Shown: piece after piece, positions 1 to 8,427 of the stretch | Position numbering within the stretch: the first letter of the stretch is position 1 | How the letters are laid out: each line of letters begins with the position of its first letter | Source: Pandoraea sp. | GTDB lineage: Bacteria > Pseudomonadota > Gammaproteobacteria > Burkholderiales > Burkholderiaceae | Length of the DNA: 64,000 nt | Assembly (NCBI RefSeq): GCF_004297875.1 | Contig: NZ_SCSK01000024.1 | Span: 20,180 to 84,179 of the forward strand | Reading direction: 5' to 3' | The notes under the pieces: generated by a model | Database searches by the model: none | What the model was told of the DNA's origin: nothing | What the model saw: only the letters and a program-made list of their open reading frames with translations | Translations under genes and position numbers: made by a program

Positions 1-378
1 CAGCATGACGGTGGCGATCTGCGTCTTGTCGCCCATTTCGGCCATGAAGAAGGTGACGAGGGTGGTGCCGAACACGCCGAATTTGCCGCGTGCGCTGTCG
101 TCTTCGGCATCGAGCTTGTCGGGAATCAGGATCCAGACGGCCATCGCCAGAAACGAGATGACGATGCTCCAGCGCAGGATGGCCGGGCTGACCACCGTGG
201 TCAGCCAGTCGCCGATCGCACCGGCCCCCGCGTGGTTGAGCAGGGTGGCGGCCAGAATGCCCAGGATGATCGGCACCGGCTTCTTGAAGCGGGCCGCCAG
301 CACCAGCGACAGCAATTGGGTTTTATCGCCGATTTCGGCAAGCGCGACCACACCGGTCGAGATAAGGAAAGGGGACAT
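1..378 (-). CDS. TMEM165/GDT1 (UPF0016) family manganese exporter, 3' end outside window
   Basis: Inner-membrane cation exporter of the GDT1 family, whose bacterial members export Mn2+. The 126 visible codons carry both family signatures: E-I-G-D-K-T at residues 15-20 and E-M-G-D-K-T at 114-119. Hydrophobic segments lie between them. The ATG at 378 is preceded by a GGAG Shine-Dalgarno (minus strand, bases 388-385). The gene runs off the left edge, so only the N-terminal half or so of a roughly 190-residue protein is seen. A yybP-ykoY element directly upstream (448-567) supports manganese control. Family assignment is firm; ion specificity is inferred from the family and the riboswitch. Confidence 0.88.
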   Translation of the reverse strand, partial: MSPFLISTGVVALAEIGDKTQLLSLVLAARFKKPVPIILGILAATLLNHAGAGAIGDWLTTVVSPAILRWSIVISFLAMAVWILIPDKLDAEDDSARGKFGVFGTTLVTFFMAEMGDKTQIATVML

Positions 379-407
379 CGAGCGCTCCGCCGGGCCGATA
401 TGGTTTG

Positions 408-454
408 CCAATGACCGTCCCCCTCCGGCCCGTCGCGAGGGAGTCGGTCATTGG
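408..454 (-). promoter_or_regulatory. Expression-platform hairpin competing with riboswitch P1
   Basis: CCAATGACCG (minus, 454-445), which contains the 3' strand of P1, is perfectly complementary to CGGTCATTGG (417-408). The inner arms ACTCCCTC and GAGGGGGA nearly continue the stem. P1 and this hairpin cannot form together, so this is the likely switch. No U-tract follows, and the start-site GGAG lies about 20 nt downstream. Translational or Rho-dependent control is therefore more likely than intrinsic termination. Confidence 0.7.
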
Positions 455-567
455 TCTGGCCAGGCCCATGTGTGGCTGCGCATGCCATGGTCGCCGGTGA
501 AATTCGGCAGCCAAGTCTGTTGACATGCGCCCCTGCCGTTACTGACAGGGCGGCTACTCCCCAATGA
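448..567 (-). ncRNA. yybP-ykoY manganese riboswitch aptamer
   Basis: On the minus strand the P1 helix is TCATTGG (567-561) paired with CCAATGA (454-448). It encloses the family core GGGGAGTAGC (562-553), a GTCAACA segment and a GGCCTGGCC segment near the 3' side. This order matches the Mn2+-sensing yybP-ykoY class, which commonly precedes GDT1/UPF0016 and MntP genes, and the downstream gene is a GDT1 member. The aptamer is about 120 nt. Identification is by eye from conserved core and context; a covariance search was not possible. Confidence 0.85.
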
Positions 568-577
568 AGTGGGGGCG

Positions 578-583
578 ATTATA
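578..583 (-). promoter_or_regulatory. Perfect TATAAT -10 box for the riboswitch transcript
   Basis: TATAAT reads on the minus strand from 583 to 578, placing the start near 571, just upstream of riboswitch P1. No good TTGACA-like -35 is visible at the expected distance. Confidence 0.55.
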
Positions 584-623
584 GCATCGGCCGGCAGCGC
601 CGGGCCAGCGTCGGCGGCCGCGC

Positions 624-1973
624 TCAGCCGCCGCGCTGATGCACGCGGCGGCCCGCCGCGAACGTGGCGGCGACAGCGCGGTCGTCGCCCAGCATGGCCA
701 GCGCGAACAGCAGTTCCTCGAGCGAGTCCGCCTGCGCGGTGCGGCGCGCCAGCAGTGGCGTGGCCCGGGGGTCGAGCACCACGAAGTCGGCTTCGGCGCC
801 GGCCGCCAGGGTGCCGATCCGGCCACCCAGGCCGAGCGCTTGCGCGGCACCTTCGGTGGCTTGATAGAACATCCGCTCGGCGTTCAGGTGATAGCCGGAC
901 AGGCGCGCGACCTTGTGGGCTTCGTTCATGGTTTGCAGCATCGAGAACGACGAGCCGCCGCCGACATCGGTGGCCAGCGTCACCGGCATATGGCTGGCTT
1001 CGGCCGCAGCGAAATCGAACAGCCCGCTGCCGAGGAACTGGTTCGAGGTCGGGCAGTGCGCGGCCACCGCACCGGTTTCCTGCATGCGGCGGCGGTCATG
1101 GCCGTCGAGCCAGATGCAATGGCCATACACCGCGCGGGGGCGCAGCAGGCCGTAATGATCGTAGATGTCGAGGTAGCTGCGGTGACCCGGGAACAGCTCC
1201 TTGACCCATTTCACTTCATCGAGGTTTTCCGCCACGTGGGTCTGGATGAATACGTCCTGATAGCGCTGCGCCAGCTCGCCGCATACGCCCAATTGCGCTT
1301 CGCTCGAAGTGGGAGCGAAGCGCGGCGTCAGTGCATAGAGTTGCCGGCCCTGGCCATGCCAGCGCTGGATCAGCATTTCGCTGTCGCGCCCGCCGGACTC
1401 CGCGGTGTCGCGCAGGAACTCCGGGCAATTGCGGTCCATCATCACCTTGCCGGCGACCATGCGCAAGTTGCGTGCGGCGCTCTCGGTGAAAAATGCATCG
1501 ACCGAGCCCGGATGCACTGTGCAGTACACCAGCGCACTGGTGGTGCCGCAACGCAGCAGCTCATCGATGAAGAAACGCGCGACATCGGCCGCATAGGCCG
1601 GATCTTCGAAGCGGCGCTCGGTCGGGAACGTGTAGGTCTCCAGCCACGGCAGCAGGCCCGGGGCGGGCGACGCGATCATATCGGTCTGCGGATAGTGGAT
1701 GTGAGTGTCGATGAAGCCCGGGGTGATCAGTTTGTCGCGCCAGTCGATCACCGGCGTGCCGGGGGCCAGATCGGACGCGAGCGAGCGATAGTCGCCGACC
1801 TGCGCAATGCGTGCGCCCTCGACCACGAGCAGCCCGTCGGACAGCCACACGGTGGTGCTCGCCCTATTGTCGCCGGCGTGGCCGGGCTCGCCGGTGAAAT
1901 ACAGCAGTTGGGCGCGGTAAGCCGTGCGCTGGCCAGCGTCGGGCAGTTTGGGGGAGGTCGGGTCGGCAGGCAT
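624..1973 (-). CDS. guaD: Guanine deaminase
   Basis: Hydrolyses guanine to xanthine and ammonia in the cytoplasm, feeding the xanthine dehydrogenase encoded upstream. It is a zinc amidohydrolase of 449 residues, the usual family size. Metal-site residues are visible: H91-x-H93, H246 in THVAEN, H285 in YGHCI and D336 in TDVGGG. PG-F-IDTHIHYPQ and TSNQFLGSG are typical of guanine deaminases. The ATG at 1973 was chosen because upstream in-frame sequence is low-complexity and unlike the family. It is the last gene of the purine cluster, separated from the adenine deaminase gene by 276 bp, so it may also have its own promoter. Confidence 0.92.
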   Translation of the reverse strand: MPADPTSPKLPDAGQRTAYRAQLLYFTGEPGHAGDNRASTTVWLSDGLLVVEGARIAQVGDYRSLASDLAPGTPVIDWRDKLITPGFIDTHIHYPQTDMIASPAPGLLPWLETYTFPTERRFEDPAYAADVARFFIDELLRCGTTSALVYCTVHPGSVDAFFTESAARNLRMVAGKVMMDRNCPEFLRDTAESGGRDSEMLIQRWHGQGRQLYALTPRFAPTSSEAQLGVCGELAQRYQDVFIQTHVAENLDEVKWVKELFPGHRSYLDIYDHYGLLRPRAVYGHCIWLDGHDRRRMQETGAVAAHCPTSNQFLGSGLFDFAAAEASHMPVTLATDVGGGSSFSMLQTMNEAHKVARLSGYHLNAERMFYQATEGAAQALGLGGRIGTLAAGAEADFVVLDPRATPLLARRTAQADSLEELLFALAMLGDDRAVAATFAAGRRVHQRGG

Positions 1974-2249
1974 AGTCGATGTTTCTCTCGTGGGACGTGG
2001 AGATCGGCGGGACGGGCGACGGCACGCGTATGAGGCCTGAGCGGCCGGGGCGTGGCGGTCGTGATCCTCGAAGAGTCTCCGGTTTCTTGTGGATGTCTTT
2101 TGCCGGTGGCGCGAACCCGAGGGCCCCACGCGCCAGCATGTCAGGGGAAGGTAACATTAGCCGCGCGTGACGGGGTGCCCGAGGCTGAATATGCCGCATT
2201 CGCATTCCTTGATAACCCAGCGACCCTTGCCGACGCGAGGCGGCGAGCC
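1974..2249. other. Gap between adenine and guanine deaminase genes
   Basis: The 276 bp contain no convincing gene, terminator or strong promoter. This is the only large gap in an otherwise tight minus-strand purine operon. Confidence 0.5.
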
Positions 2250-3278
2250 TCACGACGTTTGCCAATAGCGCTCCAGATGGCCCAGCAGGGTGCGCTTCTG
2301 TCGATCGTCGAGGAAGGCGGCCTCGAAGCTGTTGCGGGCCAGCGTGTAGGCATCCTGCTCGTCCAGGTCCAGGGCGTCGAATGTCGCCAGATAGTTGTCG
2401 TTCAGATAGCCGCCGAAGTAGCTCGGATCGTCCGAATTGATCGTGACCGCCAGGCCGGCGTCGAGCATGGTCCTGAGCGGGTGCCGGCTCAGGTCGTCGC
2501 AGACCTTGAGCTTGACGTTCGACAGCGGACATACCGTGAGCGCGGTGTGCTCGCGCGCCAGACGCGCCATCAATGCCGGGTCGTCGACGCAGCGCACGCC
2601 ATGGTCGATACGCTCGACGTGCAGGACATCGAGCGCTTCGCTGATATAAGCGGGCGGCCCCTCCTCGCCGGCGTGCGCGACCAGGCGCAGCCCCAATGCG
2701 CGGCATTGGGAGAAGACGCGGGCGAACTTGGCCGGCGGGTTGTCTCGCTCGGACGAATCCAGCCCGACGCCGATGAGCCGATGCGACAGGCTTTTGAAAT
2801 AGGGCAGCGCGGCCTCGAGCGTGACGATGGCGTCGGCCTCGGACAGGTGCCGCAGAAAACACAATATCAATCGGCTCGACAGGCCATAACGCCTTTCGGC
2901 ATCGGCCAGCGCCCGCTCGATGCCGCCCAGCACCAGATCGAGCGGAATGCCGCGCGCGGTGTGGGTTTGCGGATCGAAGAAAATCTCGGTGTGAACGATA
3001 TGATCGGCATGGGCGCGCGCGAGATAAGCCCACGTCATGTCGTAGAAGTCCTGCTCGGTCTGCAACACGCCGGCACCGGCGTAGTACAGATCGAGGAACG
3101 ACTGCAGATCGGTGAAGGCGTAGGCGTGGCGCAATGCGTCGACCGATGCGTAGGGCAAAGTGAGCCCGTTGCGCTCGGCCAGGCGGAAAATCAGCTCGGG
3201 TTCGAGCGTGCCCTCGATATGCAGGTGCAGCTCGGCCTTGGGCATGTCGCGAATTTTCTTGATCAGCGTCGGATTCAT
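2250..3278 (-). CDS. Adenine deaminase of the adenosine-deaminase fold (ADE subfamily)
   Basis: Expected to convert adenine to hypoxanthine. The 342 residues show the AMP/adenosine deaminase zinc site: H18-x-H20, H202 with E205 in HAGEEGPP, H226 in IDHGVR and D283-D284 in [10 protein letters not shown]. Automated pipelines often call such proteins adenosine deaminase. FFDPQTHT at 100-107 and the HIEGTLEPE and VERIDHGVR contexts match the adenine-specific branch related to Pseudomonas PA0148 and fungal Aah1. This fits neighbours xdhABC and guaD, which act on free bases. It lies 84 bp downstream of xdhC. Confidence is high in the fold and moderate in substrate. Confidence 0.85.
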   Translation of the reverse strand: MNPTLIKKIRDMPKAELHLHIEGTLEPELIFRLAERNGLTLPYASVDALRHAYAFTDLQSFLDLYYAGAGVLQTEQDFYDMTWAYLARAHADHIVHTEIFFDPQTHTARGIPLDLVLGGIERALADAERRYGLSSRLILCFLRHLSEADAIVTLEAALPYFKSLSHRLIGVGLDSSERDNPPAKFARVFSQCRALGLRLVAHAGEEGPPAYISEALDVLHVERIDHGVRCVDDPALMARLAREHTALTVCPLSNVKLKVCDDLSRHPLRTMLDAGLAVTINSDDPSYFGGYLNDNYLATFDALDLDEQDAYTLARNSFEAAFLDDRQKRTLLGHLERYWQTS

Positions 3279-3362
3279 GGGAGCGATTGAGCAAAGTCGA
3301 GCGCGGGTCAGGCAAATATCGCACGATCGGCCGCCGTTTGCGCGGCGGCCCGACAGAGAAAA

Positions 3363-4421
3363 CTATACCGCGATCGCGGCAGGGCGGGACGCAGTCCGTT
3401 GGATATGCTGCTCGCGCACGCGCAGCAGTTGCGCGGCCACTGCAATGGCAATCACCTCGGGCGTCTTGGCGCTCACGCCGGGCACGCCGATCGGGCAGAT
3501 CATCTGTTCCAGGCGCTCGTCGGGCACGCCGCGCTCGCGCAGCCGATGCTCGAACTGGCGGCGCTTGGTTTGCGAGCCGATCAGCCCGAAGTAGGCGAAG
3601 TCATCGCGCAGGAAGATGTGCTCGCACAGGCGCTGGTCGAGGGCATGGCTGTGCGTCATGACCAGAAAGTAGCTGTGCGGCCGCGCTTCGGCAATCGCGG
3701 CTTCGGGCACGTCGGTGGCCTCGACTGTGACGTTGGACGGCAAATCGCCGGGGAACTGCACTTCGCGCTCGTCGACCCAGGTGACGGTGCAGGGCAGGGT
3801 GGCGAGCACGCGCACCAGCGCCTGGCCGACGTGACCGGCGCCGAACAGCACTACGTGAAAATCGACCGGAGCGATGATCTCGGTGAGCCAGCGCCAGCCG
3901 TCGCGCGCCTGCCACAGCAGGCAATCGTCCTGCGGCGCGAGCGGAGCATCGGTGCTGCCGGCGGCCGGGTCGGTCAAGGTCACCGGGCCGGCCGCCGGGT
4001 TGGCTTGGCCGGGCGGGTGGCTGCCAGCGTCGGCGATCGCGACGCTGCGCAAGGTCGCCTGGCCCGCTTGCAGGCGCTTGGCCAGGTTGGTGAGCCAACC
4101 GAGGTCGGCGACCGTCAGCAGCTCGAATACGAGCGTCACCGCGCCGCCGCAGCATTGCCCCAGGCTGGGGCCGAGCGAGAGCCGCTCGACGTGGCGTGCG
4201 CCGCCGTGCCCGGCGCTTTGCTTGAGCAGCTGTCGCGCCAGATCCGCGGCACGCCATTCGAGATGACCGCCGCCGATGGTCTGCCATTGATGCTCGCGCG
4301 TGACCAGCAGCTTGGCGCCGGCCTCGCGCGGCGTGGATCCTTCGGCCTTGGCGACCGTGACCAGCACGGCCGGCTCGCCGTGCGACACCAGGCGCTGGGC
4401 CTCGGCGATCCAGCCGTGCAT
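3363..4421 (-). CDS. xdhC: Xanthine dehydrogenase accessory protein XdhC
   Basis: Binds molybdenum cofactor and delivers its sulfurated form to XdhB. Of 352 residues, the N-terminal XdhC/CoxI domain has GSTPREAG at 28-35, TIGGGHLEW and the conserved CCGG (Cys90-Cys91). The C-terminal Rossmann domain has GAGHVGQ at 194-200. The ATG at 4421 shares one base with the xdhB stop codon (TGATG), indicating translational coupling. The longer open frame upstream overlaps xdhB and is not used. Confidence 0.93.
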   Translation of the reverse strand: MHGWIAEAQRLVSHGEPAVLVTVAKAEGSTPREAGAKLLVTREHQWQTIGGGHLEWRAADLARQLLKQSAGHGGARHVERLSLGPSLGQCCGGAVTLVFELLTVADLGWLTNLAKRLQAGQATLRSVAIADAGSHPPGQANPAAGPVTLTDPAAGSTDAPLAPQDDCLLWQARDGWRWLTEIIAPVDFHVVLFGAGHVGQALVRVLATLPCTVTWVDEREVQFPGDLPSNVTVEATDVPEAAIAEARPHSYFLVMTHSHALDQRLCEHIFLRDDFAYFGLIGSQTKRRQFEHRLRERGVPDERLEQMICPIGVPGVSAKTPEVIAIAVAAQLLRVREQHIQRTASRPAAIAV

Positions 4422-6775
4422 CAGTGCGCGCTCCGGCTGCGCAGTTCGGTGAGCGCGCCGAGAATCGCCTCCGGCGTGGCGGGTGCGTTGAGCACCGGCT
4501 CGTCGCGGTAGTCGTTGACGCTGGCCACCGCATCGCGAATCGCGTTGAAGACGCTGAACGGCAGCAGCAGCGGCGGCTCGCCGACCGCTTTGGAGCGGTG
4601 GATCGAGTCTTCCGCGTTGCGGTTGTCGAACAGCTTCACGCGGAAGTCGGCCGGGCAATCGCTGACCGCCGGGATCTTATAGGTCGAGGGTGCGTGCGTC
4701 ATCAATTTGCCGTCCTTGTTCCACCAGAGTTCTTCCGTGGTCAGCCATCCCATGCCCTGGATGAAGGCGCCCTCGACCTGGCCGATATCGAGCGCCGGGT
4801 TGATGGACCTGCCCGCATCGTGCAGCACGTCGGCACGCAGCAGCCGCCATTCGCCGGTCAGCGTGTCGATCAATACTTCCGAGACCGCTGCGCCGTATGC
4901 GAAGTAATAGAACGGGTGGCCGGTCATCGTGCTGCTGTCCCAGTGTACACCGGGAGTCGCGTAGAAACCGTCGGACCACAACTGGACGCGCGCCAGGTAG
5001 GCGGCGTTGATCAGTTCGGCGAATGGCAGCGACTGCTGCCCGATCGTCACGGTGCCGTTGGCGAAGCGGACGGCCTCGGGCGCGCAGTTGTAGCGCTGCG
5101 CGGCGAATTCCGTCAGGCGCCGGCGGATCTGCGCGGCGGCATCCTGCGCCGCCTTGCCGTTGAGGTCCGAGCCGGTCGAGGCGGCCGTCGCCGAGGTGTT
5201 GGCGATCTTGCTGGTGTCGGTGGCGCTCACGCGCACGCAGGCCAGATCGACGCCCAGTTCGTGCGCGACCACCTGCGCGACCTTGGTGTTGAGCCCCTGG
5301 CCCATTTCCGTGCCGCCGTGATTGACCAGGATCGAGCCGTCGCGATAGACATGCACCAGCGCGCCGGCCTGGTTGAACGCCGGCACGTTGAACGAAATGC
5401 CGAATTTGAGCGGGGTCAGCGCCAGCCCTTTCTTCAGCACCGGACTGGCGGCGTTGTATTCGCGCACCGCCTGGCGGCGCGCCCGGTAGTCGCTGCTGGC
5501 GGCCAGTTCGTCGACCAGCGTGTGAATCACGTTGTCGGTGATGGTCTGGCCGTACGGCGTGACATTGCGCGCGTCGGTGCCGTAGAAATTCAGGCGCCGC
5601 ACGTCGAGCGGGTCCTGGCCGAGCTTGCGGGCGATCGCGTCGATCGCCACTTCCATCACCAGCGCGCCCTGCGGGCCGCCGAAGCCGCGAAACGCCGTGT
5701 TGGACTGCTTGTTGGTCTTGCCGCACAGCGCGTGCATGTCGACGTCGGCCAGATAATAGGCGTTGTCGAAATGGCAGATCGCGCGCGTGGCCACCGCGCC
5801 CGAGAGGTCGGCCGAGAAGCCGGCGCCGAGCGTCATGTCGAGCCGGGCGCCGAGGATGCGGCCGTCGTGATCGAAGCCGATCTCGTATTCGTAGTAGAAG
5901 CCGTGACGCTTGCCGGTGATCATGAAGTCGTCGTCGCGATCGAGCCGCAGCTTGACCGGGCGATTCAGGCGGGTGGCGGCAATCGCCGCCAGGCAGGCGA
6001 ACAGGCCCGACTGCGATTCCTTTCCGCCGAAGCCGCCGCCCATGCGACGGCACTCGACCAGCACCTGGTGTGCGTGCCAGCCCAGCGCGTGCGAGATCAG
6101 CGCCTGCATTTCGCTCGGATGCTGGGTGGAACACCAGACGTGCACGCCGTGGCCTTCCTTGGGCGCGGCATAGGAAATCTGCCCCTCGAGATAAAACTGT
6201 TCCTGACCGTTGCATTCGAAGGTGCCGGCCAGCTTGAACGGCGCGCTGGCGATCGCCGCATCGGGGTCGCCACGCTTGAGGTGCAGCGGCGGCAGCACGC
6301 CGGCTTTGGCGGCCTTGGCCTGCTGCGGCGTCAGGATCGCCGGCAGTTCTTCGTATTGGACCTCGGCCAGACGCGCGGCGCGGCGCGCCGCATCGTGGCT
6401 TTGCGCCACGACGAGAAACATCGGCTGGCCGATGTACTGCACCACCCCGTCGGCCAGCAGCGGATCGTCGTGAATCACCGGCCCGCAGTCGTTGACGCCC
6501 GGAATGTCGGCGGCGCTCAGCACCGCCACCACGCCGGGCGCCCGGCGCACCGGCTCGAGGTCGAGCGCGAGGATGCGGGCGTGAGCCTTTTGCGAGAGTC
6601 CGAGCGCGGCGTGCAGCGTGCCCTGCAGCTCGGGAATGTCATCGGTGTAGACGGCTTCGCCGCTGACGTGCAGTTCGGCCGATTCGTGCGGGCGCGACAG
6701 GCCCACCTGGGCTCCCTGGCTTTGCCCGGCAAACGCCTGGCCTTCGGTCATGAAAGCTTCGACTTGGGTATTCAT
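4421..6775 (-). CDS. xdhB: Xanthine dehydrogenase, molybdopterin-binding subunit
   Basis: Large catalytic subunit that oxidises hypoxanthine and xanthine to urate at a Mo centre. It has 784 residues, the usual length. Visible Moco-binding signatures are GGGFGGKE (246-253), AFRGFGGPQG (361-370) and the EMGQGLNTK loop. The catalytic glutamate is Glu733 in VGEPPLLL. The start at 6775 has GAGGAAAA upstream and sits 11 bp after xdhA. It forms an alpha2beta2-type enzyme with XdhA; XdhC inserts the cofactor. Confidence 0.95.
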   Translation of the reverse strand: MNTQVEAFMTEGQAFAGQSQGAQVGLSRPHESAELHVSGEAVYTDDIPELQGTLHAALGLSQKAHARILALDLEPVRRAPGVVAVLSAADIPGVNDCGPVIHDDPLLADGVVQYIGQPMFLVVAQSHDAARRAARLAEVQYEELPAILTPQQAKAAKAGVLPPLHLKRGDPDAAIASAPFKLAGTFECNGQEQFYLEGQISYAAPKEGHGVHVWCSTQHPSEMQALISHALGWHAHQVLVECRRMGGGFGGKESQSGLFACLAAIAATRLNRPVKLRLDRDDDFMITGKRHGFYYEYEIGFDHDGRILGARLDMTLGAGFSADLSGAVATRAICHFDNAYYLADVDMHALCGKTNKQSNTAFRGFGGPQGALVMEVAIDAIARKLGQDPLDVRRLNFYGTDARNVTPYGQTITDNVIHTLVDELAASSDYRARRQAVREYNAASPVLKKGLALTPLKFGISFNVPAFNQAGALVHVYRDGSILVNHGGTEMGQGLNTKVAQVVAHELGVDLACVRVSATDTSKIANTSATAASTGSDLNGKAAQDAAAQIRRRLTEFAAQRYNCAPEAVRFANGTVTIGQQSLPFAELINAAYLARVQLWSDGFYATPGVHWDSSTMTGHPFYYFAYGAAVSEVLIDTLTGEWRLLRADVLHDAGRSINPALDIGQVEGAFIQGMGWLTTEELWWNKDGKLMTHAPSTYKIPAVSDCPADFRVKLFDNRNAEDSIHRSKAVGEPPLLLPFSVFNAIRDAVASVNDYRDEPVLNAPATPEAILGALTELRSRSAH

Positions 6776-6786
6776 GGCGATTTTCC

Positions 6787-8268
6787 TCAAACAGTGGCGG
6801 CGGTGGCGAACGCGTTGACCTGATGCGCCGCGAGCGGCGCGTCGGGACGCGTTTCGAGGAAAAAGCGATACAGCAGATTCTGTGCCGCGCTCAGGCGATA
6901 GGTGCTGCTGGCCCGCATGTCGGCCAGCGGGGCATAGTCCTGCGCCAGCGCGGCCATCGCCAGGCGCGCGTTGGCCTCGTTCCACGGCTTGCCGGCGAGC
7001 GCTTGCTCGGCGGCCGCGGCGCGCTTGGGCGTGGCGGCCATGCCGCCGAAGGCGATGCGGGCCGAGCGCACGGTGTCGCCGTCGAGCGTGATGGCGAAGG
7101 CCGCGCACACTGCCGAGATGTCCTGGTCGAAACGCTTGGACAGCTTGTAGGTGCGAAAGCGCTGCGCCGCCGCCGGCAGGGGCACGCGAATGCCCTGCAC
7201 GAATTCACCCGGCTCCAGCGCATTTTTTTGATAGGCCAGATAGAAGTCTTCCAGCGGCATGTCGCGCACGCGCTCGCCGCGTCGCAGCACGATGCGCGTA
7301 CCCAGCGCGATCAGGCCCGGCATCGAGTCGCCGATCGGCGAGCCGTTGGCGACGTTGCCGCCGAGCGTGCCGGCATTGCGGATCGGGAACGAAGCGAAGC
7401 GCTGGCGCATTTCGGCCAGCTCGCCATAGTGTTCGAGCAGCGCGTCGAAGGCGTCGTTGAGCAGCACGCCCGCGCCGATGTAGAGGTATTCGGGCTCGCG
7501 CGTGAGCTCGCGCAGTTCGGCGACCTGGCCGATGTAGATCAGGTGCTGCAGTTCACGGAATTGCTTGGTGACCCACAGGCCGACGTCGGTGCTGCCGGCC
7601 AGAATGCGGGCCTCGGGATACGCCACGCGCAACTCGGCCAGTTGCGCCAGCGTGCGCGGTGCATGGAACACCTGGTTGCCTGCCTGGTAGGTGAGGGTAT
7701 CCTGGCGCGCCAGCCCCTTGAGGATGGTCGCGAGCGCCTGGCGGTCGAATTCGGCGCGCGGCAGGTCGAACATCGCACAGGCGGCGTCGACGATCGGCCG
7801 GTAGCCGGTGCAGCGGCACAGGTTGCCCGACAGCACGTCGTTGATTTCCTCGCGGGTGGGTTTGGGCAGCGCCGGATCGCGATTCAGGTACATGCCCCAC
7901 ATCGACATGATAAAGCCGGGGGTGCAAAAACCGCATTGCGAGCCGTGGCAGTCGACCATCGCCTGCTGCACCGGGTGCAGCGCGCCGTCGGGCTGGCGCA
8001 GGTCTTCGACCGTATAGAGCGCCTTGCCGTCGAGCGTGGGCAGGAACTGAATGCAGGCATTGACCGCCCGCAGCTCGACCTCGCCGTGCTGATCCAGTTC
8101 GCCGATCACCACCGTGCAGGCGCCGCAGTCGCCCTCGGCACACCCTTCCTTGGTGCCGGTGCAATGCAGGTCTTCGCGGATGTGCTGGAGGACGGTCCGC
8201 GTGGTAGGCTGACCGGCGACTTCATGCACCTGGCCGCGAAAATAGAAGCGGATAGTTTGTGTCTCCAT
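6787..8268 (-). CDS. xdhA: Xanthine dehydrogenase, FeS/FAD subunit
   Basis: Electron-transfer subunit of xanthine dehydrogenase, 493 residues. The plant-type [2Fe-2S] domain has Cys43, Cys48, Cys51 and Cys72. The second [2Fe-2S] domain has Cys112, Cys115, Cys151 and Cys153 (QCGFCTPG and NLCRCTGYRPI). The FAD domain of the CO-dehydrogenase flavoprotein type follows, with ILAGSTDVGLWV and NAGTLGGNVANGSP. It is the first gene of the purine operon and is divergent from a LysR regulator across 159 bp. Confidence 0.95.
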   Translation of the reverse strand: METQTIRFYFRGQVHEVAGQPTTRTVLQHIREDLHCTGTKEGCAEGDCGACTVVIGELDQHGEVELRAVNACIQFLPTLDGKALYTVEDLRQPDGALHPVQQAMVDCHGSQCGFCTPGFIMSMWGMYLNRDPALPKPTREEINDVLSGNLCRCTGYRPIVDAACAMFDLPRAEFDRQALATILKGLARQDTLTYQAGNQVFHAPRTLAQLAELRVAYPEARILAGSTDVGLWVTKQFRELQHLIYIGQVAELRELTREPEYLYIGAGVLLNDAFDALLEHYGELAEMRQRFASFPIRNAGTLGGNVANGSPIGDSMPGLIALGTRIVLRRGERVRDMPLEDFYLAYQKNALEPGEFVQGIRVPLPAAAQRFRTYKLSKRFDQDISAVCAAFAITLDGDTVRSARIAFGGMAATPKRAAAAEQALAGKPWNEANARLAMAALAQDYAPLADMRASSTYRLSAAQNLLYRFFLETRPDAPLAAHQVNAFATAATV

Positions 8269-8345
8269 GACTCGAGTCTAGTTCATTGTGGGAATGCCCC
8301 GACGATAGCACCGGCTGTCGTCGGCGGCATTTGTCGCGGATGATG

Positions 8346-8411
8346 TTGGTTATCAAGCGCGACCGATGAAATGGATTGACGTAGACTATTCAGATACAGC
8401 AGACGATAACC
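8346..8411. promoter_or_regulatory. Dyad-rich divergent control region, xdhA / LysR
   Basis: The 159-bp gap between the divergent starts (8268 and 8428) contains GGTTATC (8348-8354) and its inverted copy GATAACC (8405-8411), plus ATC-N10-GAT next to the first arm. Paired dyads like these are typical of LysR-type recognition and activation sites. Assignment to the adjacent regulator is inference. Confidence 0.45.
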
Positions 8412-8427
8412 AGAGCACCTACCGCCC

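Noticed and set aside
4424..6823. Plus-strand open frame of about 800 codons opposite xdhB
   Set aside because: Shadow of xdhB; His/Arg/Gln-rich translation without motifs.
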